The position numbers and the translations under genes were made by a program. Below are positions 24,477-31,933 of a stretch of DNA of 64,000 bases, in pieces. Origin of the DNA: AC-49 sp963817035 (GTDB taxonomy: Bacteria > Actinomycetota > Thermoleophilia > Solirubrobacterales > Solirubrobacteraceae); assembly GCA_963817035.1 (NCBI GenBank), contig CAWFMM010000003.1:806001-870000 (forward strand), read 5' to 3'. The notes under the pieces were generated by a model. That model was not told where the DNA came from. It did not search any database and was given only the letters and a program-made list of their open reading frames with translations. Positions within the stretch are counted from its first letter, which is position 1. Each line of letters starts with the position of its first letter.

Positions 24477-24605
24477 GAAGTGGCGGCAACGAACGAACTC
24501 GGGAGGGGCGAGTCCTCCCGGTAGTCGGTTGCCGACACCCCGTCTTGAGCGGTGAATGTGAACGCCTGACCGGTTGTCAGGCTCACGACGCTCCGACGTT
24601 CTGGT
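24477..24605. other. Intergenic gap fliN-fliO with two small stem-loops
   Basis: The 129 bases hold two potential stems, CGGGAGG..CCTCCCG (about 24504-24522) and CCTGAC..GTCAGG (about 24568-24584). No ORF with family support and no clear promoter was seen. It is the second largest gap in the long minus-strand operon and may hold an internal start or processing site. Confidence 0.35.
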
Positions 24606-24965
24606 TTATGCGGCCTGGGCCTCGTCGGCCGCGGCGAACTCGGCCGCGACCAGCGGCGCCTTCGCGGCGACCGGACCGATGACCTCGGTGATCCGCAGGC
24701 CGAACTCCTCGTCGACGACCACGACCTCGCCACGAGCGATGACGCGCCCGTTGACAAGCAGGTCGACCGGCTTGTCGGCGAGGTGGTCGAGATGCACGAC
24801 CGACCCCGGACCGAGGTCCAGGGTCTGGCCGAGCGTCATCCGCGTGCGCCCGACCTCGACCGTGAGCTCGACGGTGACGTCGGTCAGACGGTCGAGGTCG
24901 CCGCCGCCGCCGATGGCGGCGCCGGACGCGGGCTGGAGGGGTGCGAAGTCGATCTGATCGGACAT
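24606..24965 (-). CDS. fliN: Flagellar motor switch protein FliN
   Basis: A 119-residue SpoA-domain protein: DVTVELTVEVGRTRMTLGQTLDLGPGSVVHLD, then KPVDLLVNGRVIARGEVVVVDEEFGLRITEV, the FliN signature. A short Gly-rich N terminus precedes the domain and an Ala-rich tail follows it. FliN forms the C-ring base with FliM and binds FliH of the export ATPase. A second SpoA protein is encoded at 31583-31933. Confidence 0.94.
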   Translation of the reverse strand: MSDQIDFAPLQPASGAAIGGGGDLDRLTDVTVELTVEVGRTRMTLGQTLDLGPGSVVHLDHLADKPVDLLVNGRVIARGEVVVVDEEFGLRITEVIGPVAAKAPLVAAEFAAADEAQAA

Positions 24966-24975
24966 GGTGCGCTCC

Positions 24976-25422
24976 TCACTGCACGGCGACGTCGGTGAAC
25001 AGCAGGTCGCTGAGCTTGACGTCGGTCTGTTTGGCGATGCGATGCATGATGTGTTTGATCACGGCGCGCCGGCCCTTGCGGGTCAGCAGCACCGACGACG
25101 CGGTGTCGGTGATCACATCGGTGACGATGGCGCGCACGACGGGCTCCTCGGCCAGCGTGCCGTAGCCCTCGGGCGGCGAGGCCGCGGCCTCGCCGCCACC
25201 ACCGGCCGCGGCCGGGACGTAGTCCTTGGCGAACACGAGCGCCACGTCGAGCTTGGCGAACTTCTTGTCGGCCAGGTTGATCAGGAAGTCCTTGGGCATG
25301 ATGTAGACCGACCCCGCGACCTTGGGCTTGGGCACGACCGGCGGCTTGGCCAGGGCGAACTTGTAGATCCCGCCGACCAGGACGAGGGCGATCGGGATGA
25401 TGAACTTCAGCTTGCTCTTCAT
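24976..25422 (-). CDS. fliL: Flagellar basal body-associated protein FliL
   Basis: A 148-residue protein with one N-terminal membrane helix (FIIPIALVLVGGIYKFALA) and a periplasm-side domain containing FLINLADKKFAKLDVALVF and a C-terminal IAKQTDVKLSDLLFTDVAVQ, the FliL end motif. It supports stator function around MotAB. It starts four bases before the motB stop, in an ATGA overlap. Confidence 0.9.
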   Translation of the reverse strand: MKSKLKFIIPIALVLVGGIYKFALAKPPVVPKPKVAGSVYIMPKDFLINLADKKFAKLDVALVFAKDYVPAAAGGGGEAAASPPEGYGTLAEEPVVRAIVTDVITDTASSVLLTRKGRRAVIKHIMHRIAKQTDVKLSDLLFTDVAVQ

Positions 25423-26246
25423 TGGGTCACCTGCGTGGTCGGATGCAACCGCGGGAGGACGATCTCGACGCGGCGGTTGAGCTGGCGGCCGGCGGCCGTG
25501 TCGTTCGATGCGACCGGGTCCAGGTACGCGCGGCCCGAGGCGGTGAGCCGGTTCGGGGCGACATGCGTGACGAGGAACGCTCGGACGATCGACGATGCAC
25601 GCGCCGAGGAGAGCTCCCAGTTGGATGGGTATTGGCCGCTGGAGATCGGTTGGCTGTCGGTGAAGCCCTCGACGACGACCGGGTGGGCGGCCTCCTGGTC
25701 GAGGATCGTGCCGAGCTTCGCGAGCACGGCAAACGACGCCGGTTCGGGGACCGCCGAGCCCGAGGCGAACAGCAGGTTGTCGGAGAGGATCCGGACGTCG
25801 AGGCCCTGCTTGGTGATCAGCGTGTGGATCTGCGAGCCGAGGCCGGCCTGGCGCGCGAGCGCGTCGACCTTGATCTTGATCTTGCGGAAGTCCTCGTTCT
25901 CGGCCTTGGCGGCCGCCTTGGCCGCTGCGTCGCCCTTCGAGCCGCCCGGGGCGGGGTTGACCGACGGGAACGGCGGCGTCGGCATCGAGCTGCGGACCTT
26001 GTCGCTGCCGCCCGCGTCCATCAGCGCCTCGCCGCCCGGCAGCACGCGGCCCGAGAACGCATCCTTGAGCGAGGACTGCAACGCGACGAGCTTGGACTTG
26101 TTCACCGAGCTGATCGAGAACAGCACCATGAACAGCGCCATCAGCAGCGTGATCATGTCGGCGTAGGTGAGCAGCCAGCGCTCGTCGCTGTGCTCTTCTT
26201 CGGCGTGACCGCGGCGGCCGCCTCGTTTGGAGGATGAACGGGACAT
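25419..26246 (-). CDS. motB: Flagellar stator protein MotB
   Basis: A 275-residue protein. The single membrane helix (WLLTYADMITLLMALFMVLFSISS, near residue 25) carries the ion-binding Asp in YAD. The C-terminal OmpA-like peptidoglycan-binding domain includes VVEGFTDSQPI, NWELSSARASSIVR and GRQLNRRVEIVL. The N terminus is highly charged (SSSKRGGRRGHAEEEH). It is eight bases downstream of motA. Confidence 0.94.
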   Translation of the reverse strand: MSRSSSKRGGRRGHAEEEHSDERWLLTYADMITLLMALFMVLFSISSVNKSKLVALQSSLKDAFSGRVLPGGEALMDAGGSDKVRSSMPTPPFPSVNPAPGGSKGDAAAKAAAKAENEDFRKIKIKVDALARQAGLGSQIHTLITKQGLDVRILSDNLLFASGSAVPEPASFAVLAKLGTILDQEAAHPVVVEGFTDSQPISSGQYPSNWELSSARASSIVRAFLVTHVAPNRLTASGRAYLDPVASNDTAAGRQLNRRVEIVLPRLHPTTQVTQ

Positions 26247-26254
26247 CGCAAGGA

Positions 26255-27079
26255 CTAGGCCGCCTGGGCCTCGGCGGGCTCGTCGGCCAGCTTCAGATTC
26301 GGGGCGCCGCCGGATACCGACGCGGCCTCGCGGTCCTTCGGGGCGACGTAGGACAGGAGCTTCTCGGAGACCGTGCGCGGGTTGTCGCCGGCCTGGATGG
26401 CGAGGATGCCTTCGAGCACGAGCACGCGGGCCTCGACCTCCTCCCCGTCGAGCGCCTTGAGGCGGTTGCCGACCGGCAGGAAGACGACGTTGGCGGCGCC
26501 GACGCCGAACAGGGTCGCGATGAACGCGCCCGAGATCGATGGGCCCAGCGTGGCCGGCGCCGACAGGTTCTCGAGCACGTGGACGAGCCCCATGACCGTG
26601 CCGATGATGCCCATCGTCGGCGCGAAGCCGCCGGCCTTCTCGAACACGCCGGCCGACGATTTGTGGCGCGCGCTCATGGCGTCGATGTCGGCCTCGAGGA
26701 TCTCGCGCACGAGGTCGGGGTCGGTGCCGTCGACGACGAGTTGCAGCCCCTTGCGGGTGAACTCGTCGTCGAGCGAGGGCAGCTCGTCCTCGAGCGCCAG
26801 CAGGCCGTCGCGCCGAGCGCGCTCGGCGTAGGCGACCATCGTCTGGACCGAGCCGCCCAGGTCCTGGGGCTCGGCCGAGAAACAGCGCTTGTACAGGCCC
26901 GGGATCGCCTTCATCTTGTCCATCCCGCAGGCACCCATCGTCACGCCGAACGTGCCGGCGAAGACGATCATGATTGCGGGGATGTTGATGAACGCCGTAG
27001 GGGCGGTCCCCTCCATCATGGCGGAGCCCAGAATCCCTACGATCGCGATAACGATCCCTATTGCGGTGGCGGCTTTCAT
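26255..27079 (-). CDS. motA: Flagellar stator protein MotA
   Basis: A 274-residue four-helix protein. The N-terminal half has two helices (AIGIVIAIVGILGSAMMEG, FINIPAIMIVFAGTFGVTMGA), the cytoplasmic loop has RRDGLLALEDELPSLDDEF, and the last two helices carry GFAPTMGIIGTVMGLVHVL and ISGAFIATLFGVGAANVVFLPVGNRLK. Whether it uses H+ or Na+ cannot be settled by eye. A weaker sigma-28-like pattern, TGAAG (27135-27131), 15 bases, CCGACCAC (27115-27108), lies just upstream and may give motAB its own transcript. Confidence 0.94.
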   Translation of the reverse strand: MKAATAIGIVIAIVGILGSAMMEGTAPTAFINIPAIMIVFAGTFGVTMGACGMDKMKAIPGLYKRCFSAEPQDLGGSVQTMVAYAERARRDGLLALEDELPSLDDEFTRKGLQLVVDGTDPDLVREILEADIDAMSARHKSSAGVFEKAGGFAPTMGIIGTVMGLVHVLENLSAPATLGPSISGAFIATLFGVGAANVVFLPVGNRLKALDGEEVEARVLVLEGILAIQAGDNPRTVSEKLLSYVAPKDREAASVSGGAPNLKLADEPAEAQAA

Positions 27080-27118
27080 ACGACGGCGGCGGTTTGCGTC
27101 ATTCCCGGTGGTCGGCCG

Positions 27119-27328
27119 CTAGGCGGCGATCTTCAGCGCATCGCTGAGCAGGCTGACACGCCAGTCGCGCACGGACTCGAGGATCTCCTCGGGGCTCTCG
27201 TTGACGATCAGGCTTGCGCCTGTGGTCAGCGTGATCGTGCTGTCGGGATGCGCCTCGATCGTCTGGATGAGATCGGGGTTGAGATACAGCGGCTCACGGG
27301 CGTGGCCGAGGCGGTGGACTTCGATCAT
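27119..27328 (-). CDS. flbD: FlbD/SwrD-family small flagellar protein
   Basis: A 69-residue protein with the FlbD/SwrD pattern: MIEVHRL at the start, LYLNPDLIQTIEAHPDSTITLTTG in the middle, and VNESPEEILESVRDWR. In Bacillus, SwrD raises stator power, and the gene commonly sits between flgE and the motor genes, as here. Confidence 0.88.
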   Translation of the reverse strand: MIEVHRLGHAREPLYLNPDLIQTIEAHPDSTITLTTGASLIVNESPEEILESVRDWRVSLLSDALKIAA

Positions 27329-27383
27329 GCGGGTGGTCTCCTAGAGGGCGGCGGTCTGGAAGGGGATGGGTGGGCCGCGCCGA

Positions 27384-27418
27384 GGGCGGAACAGGGGCCC
27401 TCCGCCCCTGTTCCGCCC
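27384..27418 (-). terminator. 15-bp perfect hairpin between flgE and flbD
   Basis: GGGCGGAACAGGGGC (27384-27398) pairs exactly with GCCCCTGTTCCGCCC (27404-27418) around a five-base loop. It lies 45 bases after the flgE stop and 56 bases before the flbD start, and no U tract follows. It could be a partial terminator or an mRNA processing stop that separates hook genes from motor/export genes. Confidence 0.55.
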
Positions 27419-27462
27419 GCCGGTCCCACTGGGGGAGGGCGGCCCGTGCAATAGCCCGTCGG

Positions 27463-28287
27463 CTACTGCTTGAGGTTCACAAGGTCCTGAAGCATCTGGT
27501 CGGTGGTCGAGATGACCTTCGAGTTGGCCTGGAAGCCGCGCTGGGCGACGATCATGTTGGTGAACTCGGTGGCGAGATCGACGTTGGACATCTCGAGCAC
27601 GCCGGCCGACAGCTGACCCGACTGGTTGGCGCCGGGAGCGCCGACGGTCGCGGTACCCGAGGCCGGGGTGTCGCTCCACAGGTTCTGGCTGACGCGCTGC
27701 ATGCCGGCCTCGTTGTTGAACTGGGCGAGCGAGATCTGCCCGGCGCTGGCGCGGGCGCCACCACCGGCCGGCATGTAGGACACGGTGCCGTCGGAGGCGA
27801 CCTGCGGCGAGGTCGCCCCGGCCGCGAACTGGATGAACGTATCGGCGGTGCCGTTGTTGCCGACGACGTAGTTGCCGTCCTGGGTGATCAGGAAGCCCTG
27901 GTCGTTGGTGGTGAAGTTGCCGGCCCGCGTGTAGTGGAAGCCGGCGGCGGGCATCGCCGGCGGGACGCCGTCGGTGATCCGAAACCAGCCCGAGCCCTGA
28001 ATCGCCACGTCGAGCGGCTGACCGGTCGACTGCAGCGCACCGGCATTCATCAGGTTGTCGATCGAGCCCAGCGAGACGCCGAGGCCGACCTGGATCGGGT
28101 TCGAGCCGCCGGTCGTCGCGCCCTGCGCGGCGCCGCCCTGGTAGTTCTGGAGCAGATCGTCGCGGAACGAGGTGCGGTCGGACTTGTAGCCGACGGTATT
28201 GACGTTCGCCAGGTTGTTGGAGATCACGTCGAGCATCGTCTGGTGGACCTGAAGGCCGGAGATGGCCGAATACATGCTGCGCATCAT
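27463..28287 (-). CDS. flgE: Flagellar hook protein FlgE
   Basis: A 274-residue rod/hook-family protein: MYSAISGLQVHQTMLDVISNNLANVNTVGYK at the N terminus, PLDVAIQGSGWFRI in the middle, and the C-terminal FTNMIVAQRGFQANSKVISTTDQMLQDLVNLKQ. It is short for a hook protein (often 350-450), lacking most of the variable outer domains. An AAAGGAG Shine-Dalgarno precedes two adjacent ATG codons. It follows flgD and the small operon protein, as in Bacillus-type clusters. Confidence 0.92.
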   Translation of the reverse strand: MMRSMYSAISGLQVHQTMLDVISNNLANVNTVGYKSDRTSFRDDLLQNYQGGAAQGATTGGSNPIQVGLGVSLGSIDNLMNAGALQSTGQPLDVAIQGSGWFRITDGVPPAMPAAGFHYTRAGNFTTNDQGFLITQDGNYVVGNNGTADTFIQFAAGATSPQVASDGTVSYMPAGGGARASAGQISLAQFNNEAGMQRVSQNLWSDTPASGTATVGAPGANQSGQLSAGVLEMSNVDLATEFTNMIVAQRGFQANSKVISTTDQMLQDLVNLKQ

Positions 28288-28383
28288 GAGAAGGTGCGCT
28301 CCTTTCGCGTTCCGGCTTCCTCGCGAGAGGTCCAGCCGGGCTTGGTGTTCGTGGGTGCGGTCATGGGTCTTTGTGGCTGGTCG

Positions 28384-28773
28384 CTACGCGATGACCGCGG
28401 AGTCGACGTTGGTGAAGACGTGGTCGCGCATGTGGTCGCGATCGACGGCGGTGATGACCGTCTTGTTGGGCACCGAGACGACGAACGCGGTCGAGTCGAC
28501 GAACACGACGCTCGAGCGCGAGCCCTTGGCCGCGGCGCGATCGACGCCGGTGTCGAGACGCTGCAGGGTCTGCGGGTCGACGGCGATGCCGCGGCGCTGC
28601 AGGCGCGCCAGGGCGTGCCCGGAGAACTGCACGCCCGAGCTGCGCTGCGCCAGGACGTCGGCGAAGCTCGGGCCCGTGGTCGGCGTGCTCGGCGTCGTGG
28701 TCGGCGGGGGCGCGTTGGTTGCCGCGCCGATGCCGGGCGGGACGAGCGCGGGGTTGTGGGGAATCGCGCTCAT
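28384..28773 (-). CDS. Flagellar operon protein (TIGR02530 type)
   Basis: A 129-residue protein. After a Pro/Thr-rich N terminus, residues 50-125 match the conserved flagellar operon protein found between flgD and flgE in many Firmicutes: FSGHALARLQRRGIAVDPQTLQRLDTGVDRAAAKGS, then VFVDSTAFVVSVPNKTVITAV. Its function is not established; position suggests hook assembly. It overlaps the end of flgD by four bases. Confidence 0.85.
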   Translation of the reverse strand: MSAIPHNPALVPPGIGAATNAPPPTTTPSTPTTGPSFADVLAQRSSGVQFSGHALARLQRRGIAVDPQTLQRLDTGVDRAAAKGSRSSVVFVDSTAFVVSVPNKTVITAVDRDHMRDHVFTNVDSAVIA

Positions 28774-29177
28774 CGCACCGAGAGCAGGGTCGCGGGATCG
28801 ATGCCGGCGGTGGTGCCGACGGTCAGGCTCGGCGCGTCGCCGCTGACGTCGACATCGGTGACGGTGCCGCTGGCCACCGATCCGTCCTGTGCCGTGTAGT
28901 AGACGGTCCGGCCGAGCAGGGCGACGGCGGCGTTGTGGTTCGTCGCATTGAGCATCTTGCGCTGATCGGTCGCGACGTTCGTCATCTGCTCGGTCTCCGA
29001 GAGCTGGCTCATCTGCGTCGTGAACGTCGACGAGTCCGTCGGGCTGAGCGGGTCCTGGTACTTGAGTTGGGCGGTCAGCAGCTTGAGGAACGCGTCCTTG
29101 TCGAGCAGCGGGTCGGTCGACCCGGCGGACTTCGGAGTGGTGGGATTGGCGCTGGTGACGCCGGTGACGGTGGGCAT
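28770..29177 (-). CDS. flgD: Hook capping/scaffold protein FlgD
   Basis: A 135-residue protein with the FlgD N-terminal signature LLDKDAFLKLLTAQLKYQDPLSPTDSSTFTTQMSQLSETEQM, then a small domain (LGRTVYYTAQDGSVASGTVTDV). It lacks the Ig/FnIII domains of larger FlgD proteins, so it is a minimal form. The ATG at 29177 has GGAG eight bases upstream and lies ten bases after fliK; the ORF to 29399 is a shadow of fliK. Confidence 0.92.
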   Translation of the reverse strand: MPTVTGVTSANPTTPKSAGSTDPLLDKDAFLKLLTAQLKYQDPLSPTDSSTFTTQMSQLSETEQMTNVATDQRKMLNATNHNAAVALLGRTVYYTAQDGSVASGTVTDVDVSGDAPSLTVGTTAGIDPATLLSVR

Positions 29178-29187
29178 GGCTGATCTC

Positions 29188-30492
29188 CTAGGCGATGACG
29201 TCGACCAGAGCGCCGGGTGCCGGCACCAGGGCCGGGACCGTCGCAAGGTCCTCGTCGGGGTCGATGGCGTCGGCGCGCGTGGCGCCCGGTCGAAGGTCAC
29301 GTCGGTTGGAGCGGGCCTCGCGCTGCTCGCCGGCCTGCGCGCCGGCGTCGGCTGCGAGTCCGATGTCGAGCTGGGCCAGGACGATGCCGCGGGAATCAAG
29401 GCTGCGGCGCAGGTCGTCGCCGGTCTGGGTCAGGGCGGCGAGCGCGTCGGCCTGGTGGGCGGTCAGCGTCGCGTGCAGTCCGTCGGCGGCGTGGCGCAGG
29501 ACGACCGAGACGCTGCCCAGTTCGGCCGGATGCAGCTGGATCCGGGCCTGGGCCTGGCCGTTGCGCCCGGCCGTCGTCATCAGCAGTTCGATCCGGTCGA
29601 CGAGCTGCGGGCCGACCGGCACACCGACGGGCGCGCTCGGTGCCTGGGTCGTCGGCGCGGCGCTCGGCGGCGCGACGGTCCACGGTGACGGCAACGACGA
29701 TGGAGCGTCGATCGTGATCGGCGCGGTCGACACCTGCTCGTCGGTCGTTGTCGTCGAGGTCGGAGTCGGCGCTGCGGCTGGCGCGGGCGGCGCCGACGTG
29801 GCCGCCGCCGCGGTCGGCGTGGACGCCGGGGCCTCCGATGTGGGCGGGCGATCACCGCGGACCGACGAGGAGCTCGGCCCGCGCGGACCCTTCGGCGCCG
29901 GAGCGTCGCCGGTCGCCGGCTCGGCCGGCGTCGCGGTCGGGGCGACCGGCGGGGCGGCCGCGGGCGCCACGGCCGCGGCGGTGTCCGGGGCCGGCAGCGC
30001 GACCGCCGCGGGGGACGCAGCGGTCGGCGCTGCCGGGGTGCCGGCGGGCGGAACGGTGGGCGCGATCGGTGCGTCGGCGGCCGGAGCGGTCAGCGTCGCG
30101 GTGGCGTTCGCGGGTGTCGGTGTGACGGACGGCGGGACCGGCTTCGTATCGTCGGTCGACAGCACAGCCGGCGTGGTCGTCGGCGTCGCATCCGGCGCGG
30201 GCGCGGGCCCTGGGATGGCCACGGACGCGGTCGCGGCGGCGGCGGTCGCCGCATCGGCGATCGTCGTGACGTCGTCGCGCCCGCCCGAGGTCCCGTCGTC
30301 GTCGCCGCAGGGGTCTTCGTGCGGCGAGCTGACGGGCTCGATGGTGTGGGGGCCTTCCGCAGGGGCGGTCCGGGCCGAGATCTGGGTGTCCAGAAGCACG
30401 CTGAACGCGTCGCCGGGCGGCGCGTGATCGCTGGCTCCGTGGCGCGGTGGCTCGAGCTTGTGCCCGGGCGCCGCGACGGTGGGGGTTCGCAT
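29188..30492 (-). CDS. fliK: Hook-length control protein FliK
   Basis: A 434-residue protein. The first ~300 residues are an Ala/Pro/Thr-rich low-complexity ruler (many APTATP-like repeats). The FliK C-terminal domain follows, with VDRIELLMTTAGRNGQAQARIQLHPAELGSVSVVL near residue 320 and LRRSLDSRGIVLAQLDI. FliK measures the hook and triggers the FlhB switch. Its ATG overlaps the transglycosylase stop (TAATG). The ruler region has several in-frame-looking antisense ORFs, all composition artefacts. Confidence 0.9.
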   Translation of the reverse strand: MRTPTVAAPGHKLEPPRHGASDHAPPGDAFSVLLDTQISARTAPAEGPHTIEPVSSPHEDPCGDDDGTSGGRDDVTTIADAATAAAATASVAIPGPAPAPDATPTTTPAVLSTDDTKPVPPSVTPTPANATATLTAPAADAPIAPTVPPAGTPAAPTAASPAAVALPAPDTAAAVAPAAAPPVAPTATPAEPATGDAPAPKGPRGPSSSSVRGDRPPTSEAPASTPTAAAATSAPPAPAAAPTPTSTTTTDEQVSTAPITIDAPSSLPSPWTVAPPSAAPTTQAPSAPVGVPVGPQLVDRIELLMTTAGRNGQAQARIQLHPAELGSVSVVLRHAADGLHATLTAHQADALAALTQTGDDLRRSLDSRGIVLAQLDIGLAADAGAQAGEQREARSNRRDLRPGATRADAIDPDEDLATVPALVPAPGALVDVIA

Positions 30493-31121
30493 TACGTGGT
30501 CGGCACTCCTCGGTACTGGTCGGCGAACGCCATGACGCTCTTGACGTAGTTCTGGGTCTCGGCATACGGGGGGATGCCGTTGAACTTCTGCACGGCACCT
30601 GGACCGGCGTTGTAGGCGGCGAGCGCCTTGGCCGGGTCGTTTCCGAAGGTCTTGAGCTGCTGGGCGAGGTAGCGCGCGCCGCCGTCGATCGACTGTTCGG
30701 GATCGGTCGGGTCGGTGACGCCAAGCGCGGCGGCGGTGCCGGGCATGAGCTGGGTCAGGCCGGTCGCGCCGGCGCCGCTTTGGGCGGCCGGGTCAAAGCC
30801 GGACTCCTGCTTGATCAACCCCGCGAGCAGGGCCGGGTCGATCCCGTTGCGCTGCGCGGCGTCGGTGATCTGCGCCGCGAACGGCGTCGAGGGATCGAGC
30901 ACGGAAGCGGTGGCGGTCGTGGCCACCGGAGCGGCGGTCGTGGCGGTCGCGGTCGGCGCGGTGGCCGACGCGAGCGTCGCGGCGAAGCTGGTCGGCGTCG
31001 TTGTGGAGGTGGTCGGCCCGGCCGTCGGCGTCGCGTTCGTCGCCGGGGTCGGCGGCGTGACGAGCTGGGCGATCATCGTCTGGATCGCGTCGACGCGCGA
31101 CATCGTGGCGGCGGCATCCAT
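30492..31121 (-). CDS. Flagellar soluble lytic transglycosylase (SLT family)
   Basis: A 209-residue protein with a C-terminal SLT domain. The catalytic Glu is in LIKQESGFDP near residue 103, followed by GATGLTQLMPGTAAALGV and ALAAYNAGPGAVQKF, the family motifs. There is no signal peptide. The N terminus (MSRVDAIQTMIAQL) resembles that of the CHAP hydrolase at 12303-12998, then a Thr/Ala/Pro linker follows. It lies between fliJ and fliK and probably opens the wall for the rod, a job FlgJ does in proteobacteria. Confidence 0.88.
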   Translation of the reverse strand: MDAAATMSRVDAIQTMIAQLVTPPTPATNATPTAGPTTSTTTPTSFAATLASATAPTATATTAAPVATTATASVLDPSTPFAAQITDAAQRNGIDPALLAGLIKQESGFDPAAQSGAGATGLTQLMPGTAAALGVTDPTDPEQSIDGGARYLAQQLKTFGNDPAKALAAYNAGPGAVQKFNGIPPYAETQNYVKSVMAFADQYRGVPTT

Positions 31122-31123
31122 GA

Positions 31124-31579
31124 TCAGGCGGCCGCCTTGCGGATGTGGGCGTTGGTCGCCATGTCATCGAGCTCCGAGGCTTCGCGGCGCTCGGACGCGG
31201 CGCGGTGCTCGGTGCGCTTGCGCTCCTTGAGACGCTCGAGCACCTCACGGCTCTGACGCGCGACGCCCAGGGCGCTGCGGCGGGCATCGACCTCGGCGTC
31301 GGCGCGGCTGACGGCCAGCGCGGCGTTCTCGGCGCCGCTGCGCACACGCTCGGTGTAGGCGTGCAGTGAGACGAGGTCAAGCCCGGACACGGCCGTCGTC
31401 GTCCCGAGGCGCTTGGAGTCGTGGGCGGCCGCCACGGCAGCCTCGGCCTCGCGCAACATGGCCAGCCCGCGCATCCGCTCGGACAGGCTCGACGCGAACT
31501 CCTCGCGGGCACGGTCCTCAGCATCGACGCGTACCTCACGTACGCGTTCCAGCTTGAAGGTGAACCTCGAGCGGGGCAT
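31124..31579 (-). CDS. fliJ: Flagellar export chaperone FliJ
   Basis: A 151-residue, almost entirely coiled-coil protein with the FliJ start MPRSRFTFKLERVREVR and heptad-rich segments to the end. FliJ links the FliI ATPase to the FlhA gate. The call rests on this N-terminal motif, length and position after the fliF-fliI genes. It lies two bases upstream of the transglycosylase gene. Confidence 0.85.
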   Translation of the reverse strand: MPRSRFTFKLERVREVRVDAEDRAREEFASSLSERMRGLAMLREAEAAVAAAHDSKRLGTTTAVSGLDLVSLHAYTERVRSGAENAALAVSRADAEVDARRSALGVARQSREVLERLKERKRTEHRAASERREASELDDMATNAHIRKAAA

Positions 31580-31582
31580 GAC

Positions 31583-31933
31583 CTACTCGTCGGCCCCGGC
31601 GGTCTCGGCTTGACCTTCAGTGGACAAGTCTACGGGCCTTATCTGTTCAACTTCTGGTGTGACCGGCTCGACGACCCGCAGCTCGTTGGGGAGACCGTCC
31701 ACCGACTCGATCCGCACGGCCCATTCGCCGTCGATGATCAGCAGCCGGCCGGTGCCGAAGTGGCGGCCGTTGACGTAGAGATCGATCGGCTCGTCGTGGG
31801 AACGATCGAGCTCGACGATCGCGCCGCCGGGCAGGCCGACGGCGGCGGAGACCGCCATCCGCGTGCGGCCGAGCTCAGCCGACACGCGCAGCCCGACCTC
31901 GAGCAGCAGAGCGGGAGAGACCGTGGCGCTCAC
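31583..31933 (-). CDS. Second SpoA-domain motor switch protein (FliN-like)
   Basis: A 116-residue protein whose SpoA domain (LLLEVGLRVSAELGRTRMAVSAAVGLPGG, EPIDLYVNGRHFGTGRLLIIDGEWAVRI) parallels the FliN at 24606-24965. The GTG start at 31933 overlaps the fliM stop in a GTGA, so FliM and this protein should be made in step; in Bacillus that place is held by FliY, which is larger. A C-terminal tail of ~30 residues is unique. It may replace or mix with FliN in the C-ring. Confidence 0.85.
   Translation of the reverse strand: MSATVSPALLLEVGLRVSAELGRTRMAVSAAVGLPGGAIVELDRSHDEPIDLYVNGRHFGTGRLLIIDGEWAVRIESVDGLPNELRVVEPVTPEVEQIRPVDLSTEGQAETAGADE

Noticed and set aside
29195..30427. 410-codon plus-strand ORF opposite fliK
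   Set aside because: It is the antisense of the Ala/Pro/Thr ruler of FliK; the Ala/Val/Gly composition is an artefact and there is no start signal.
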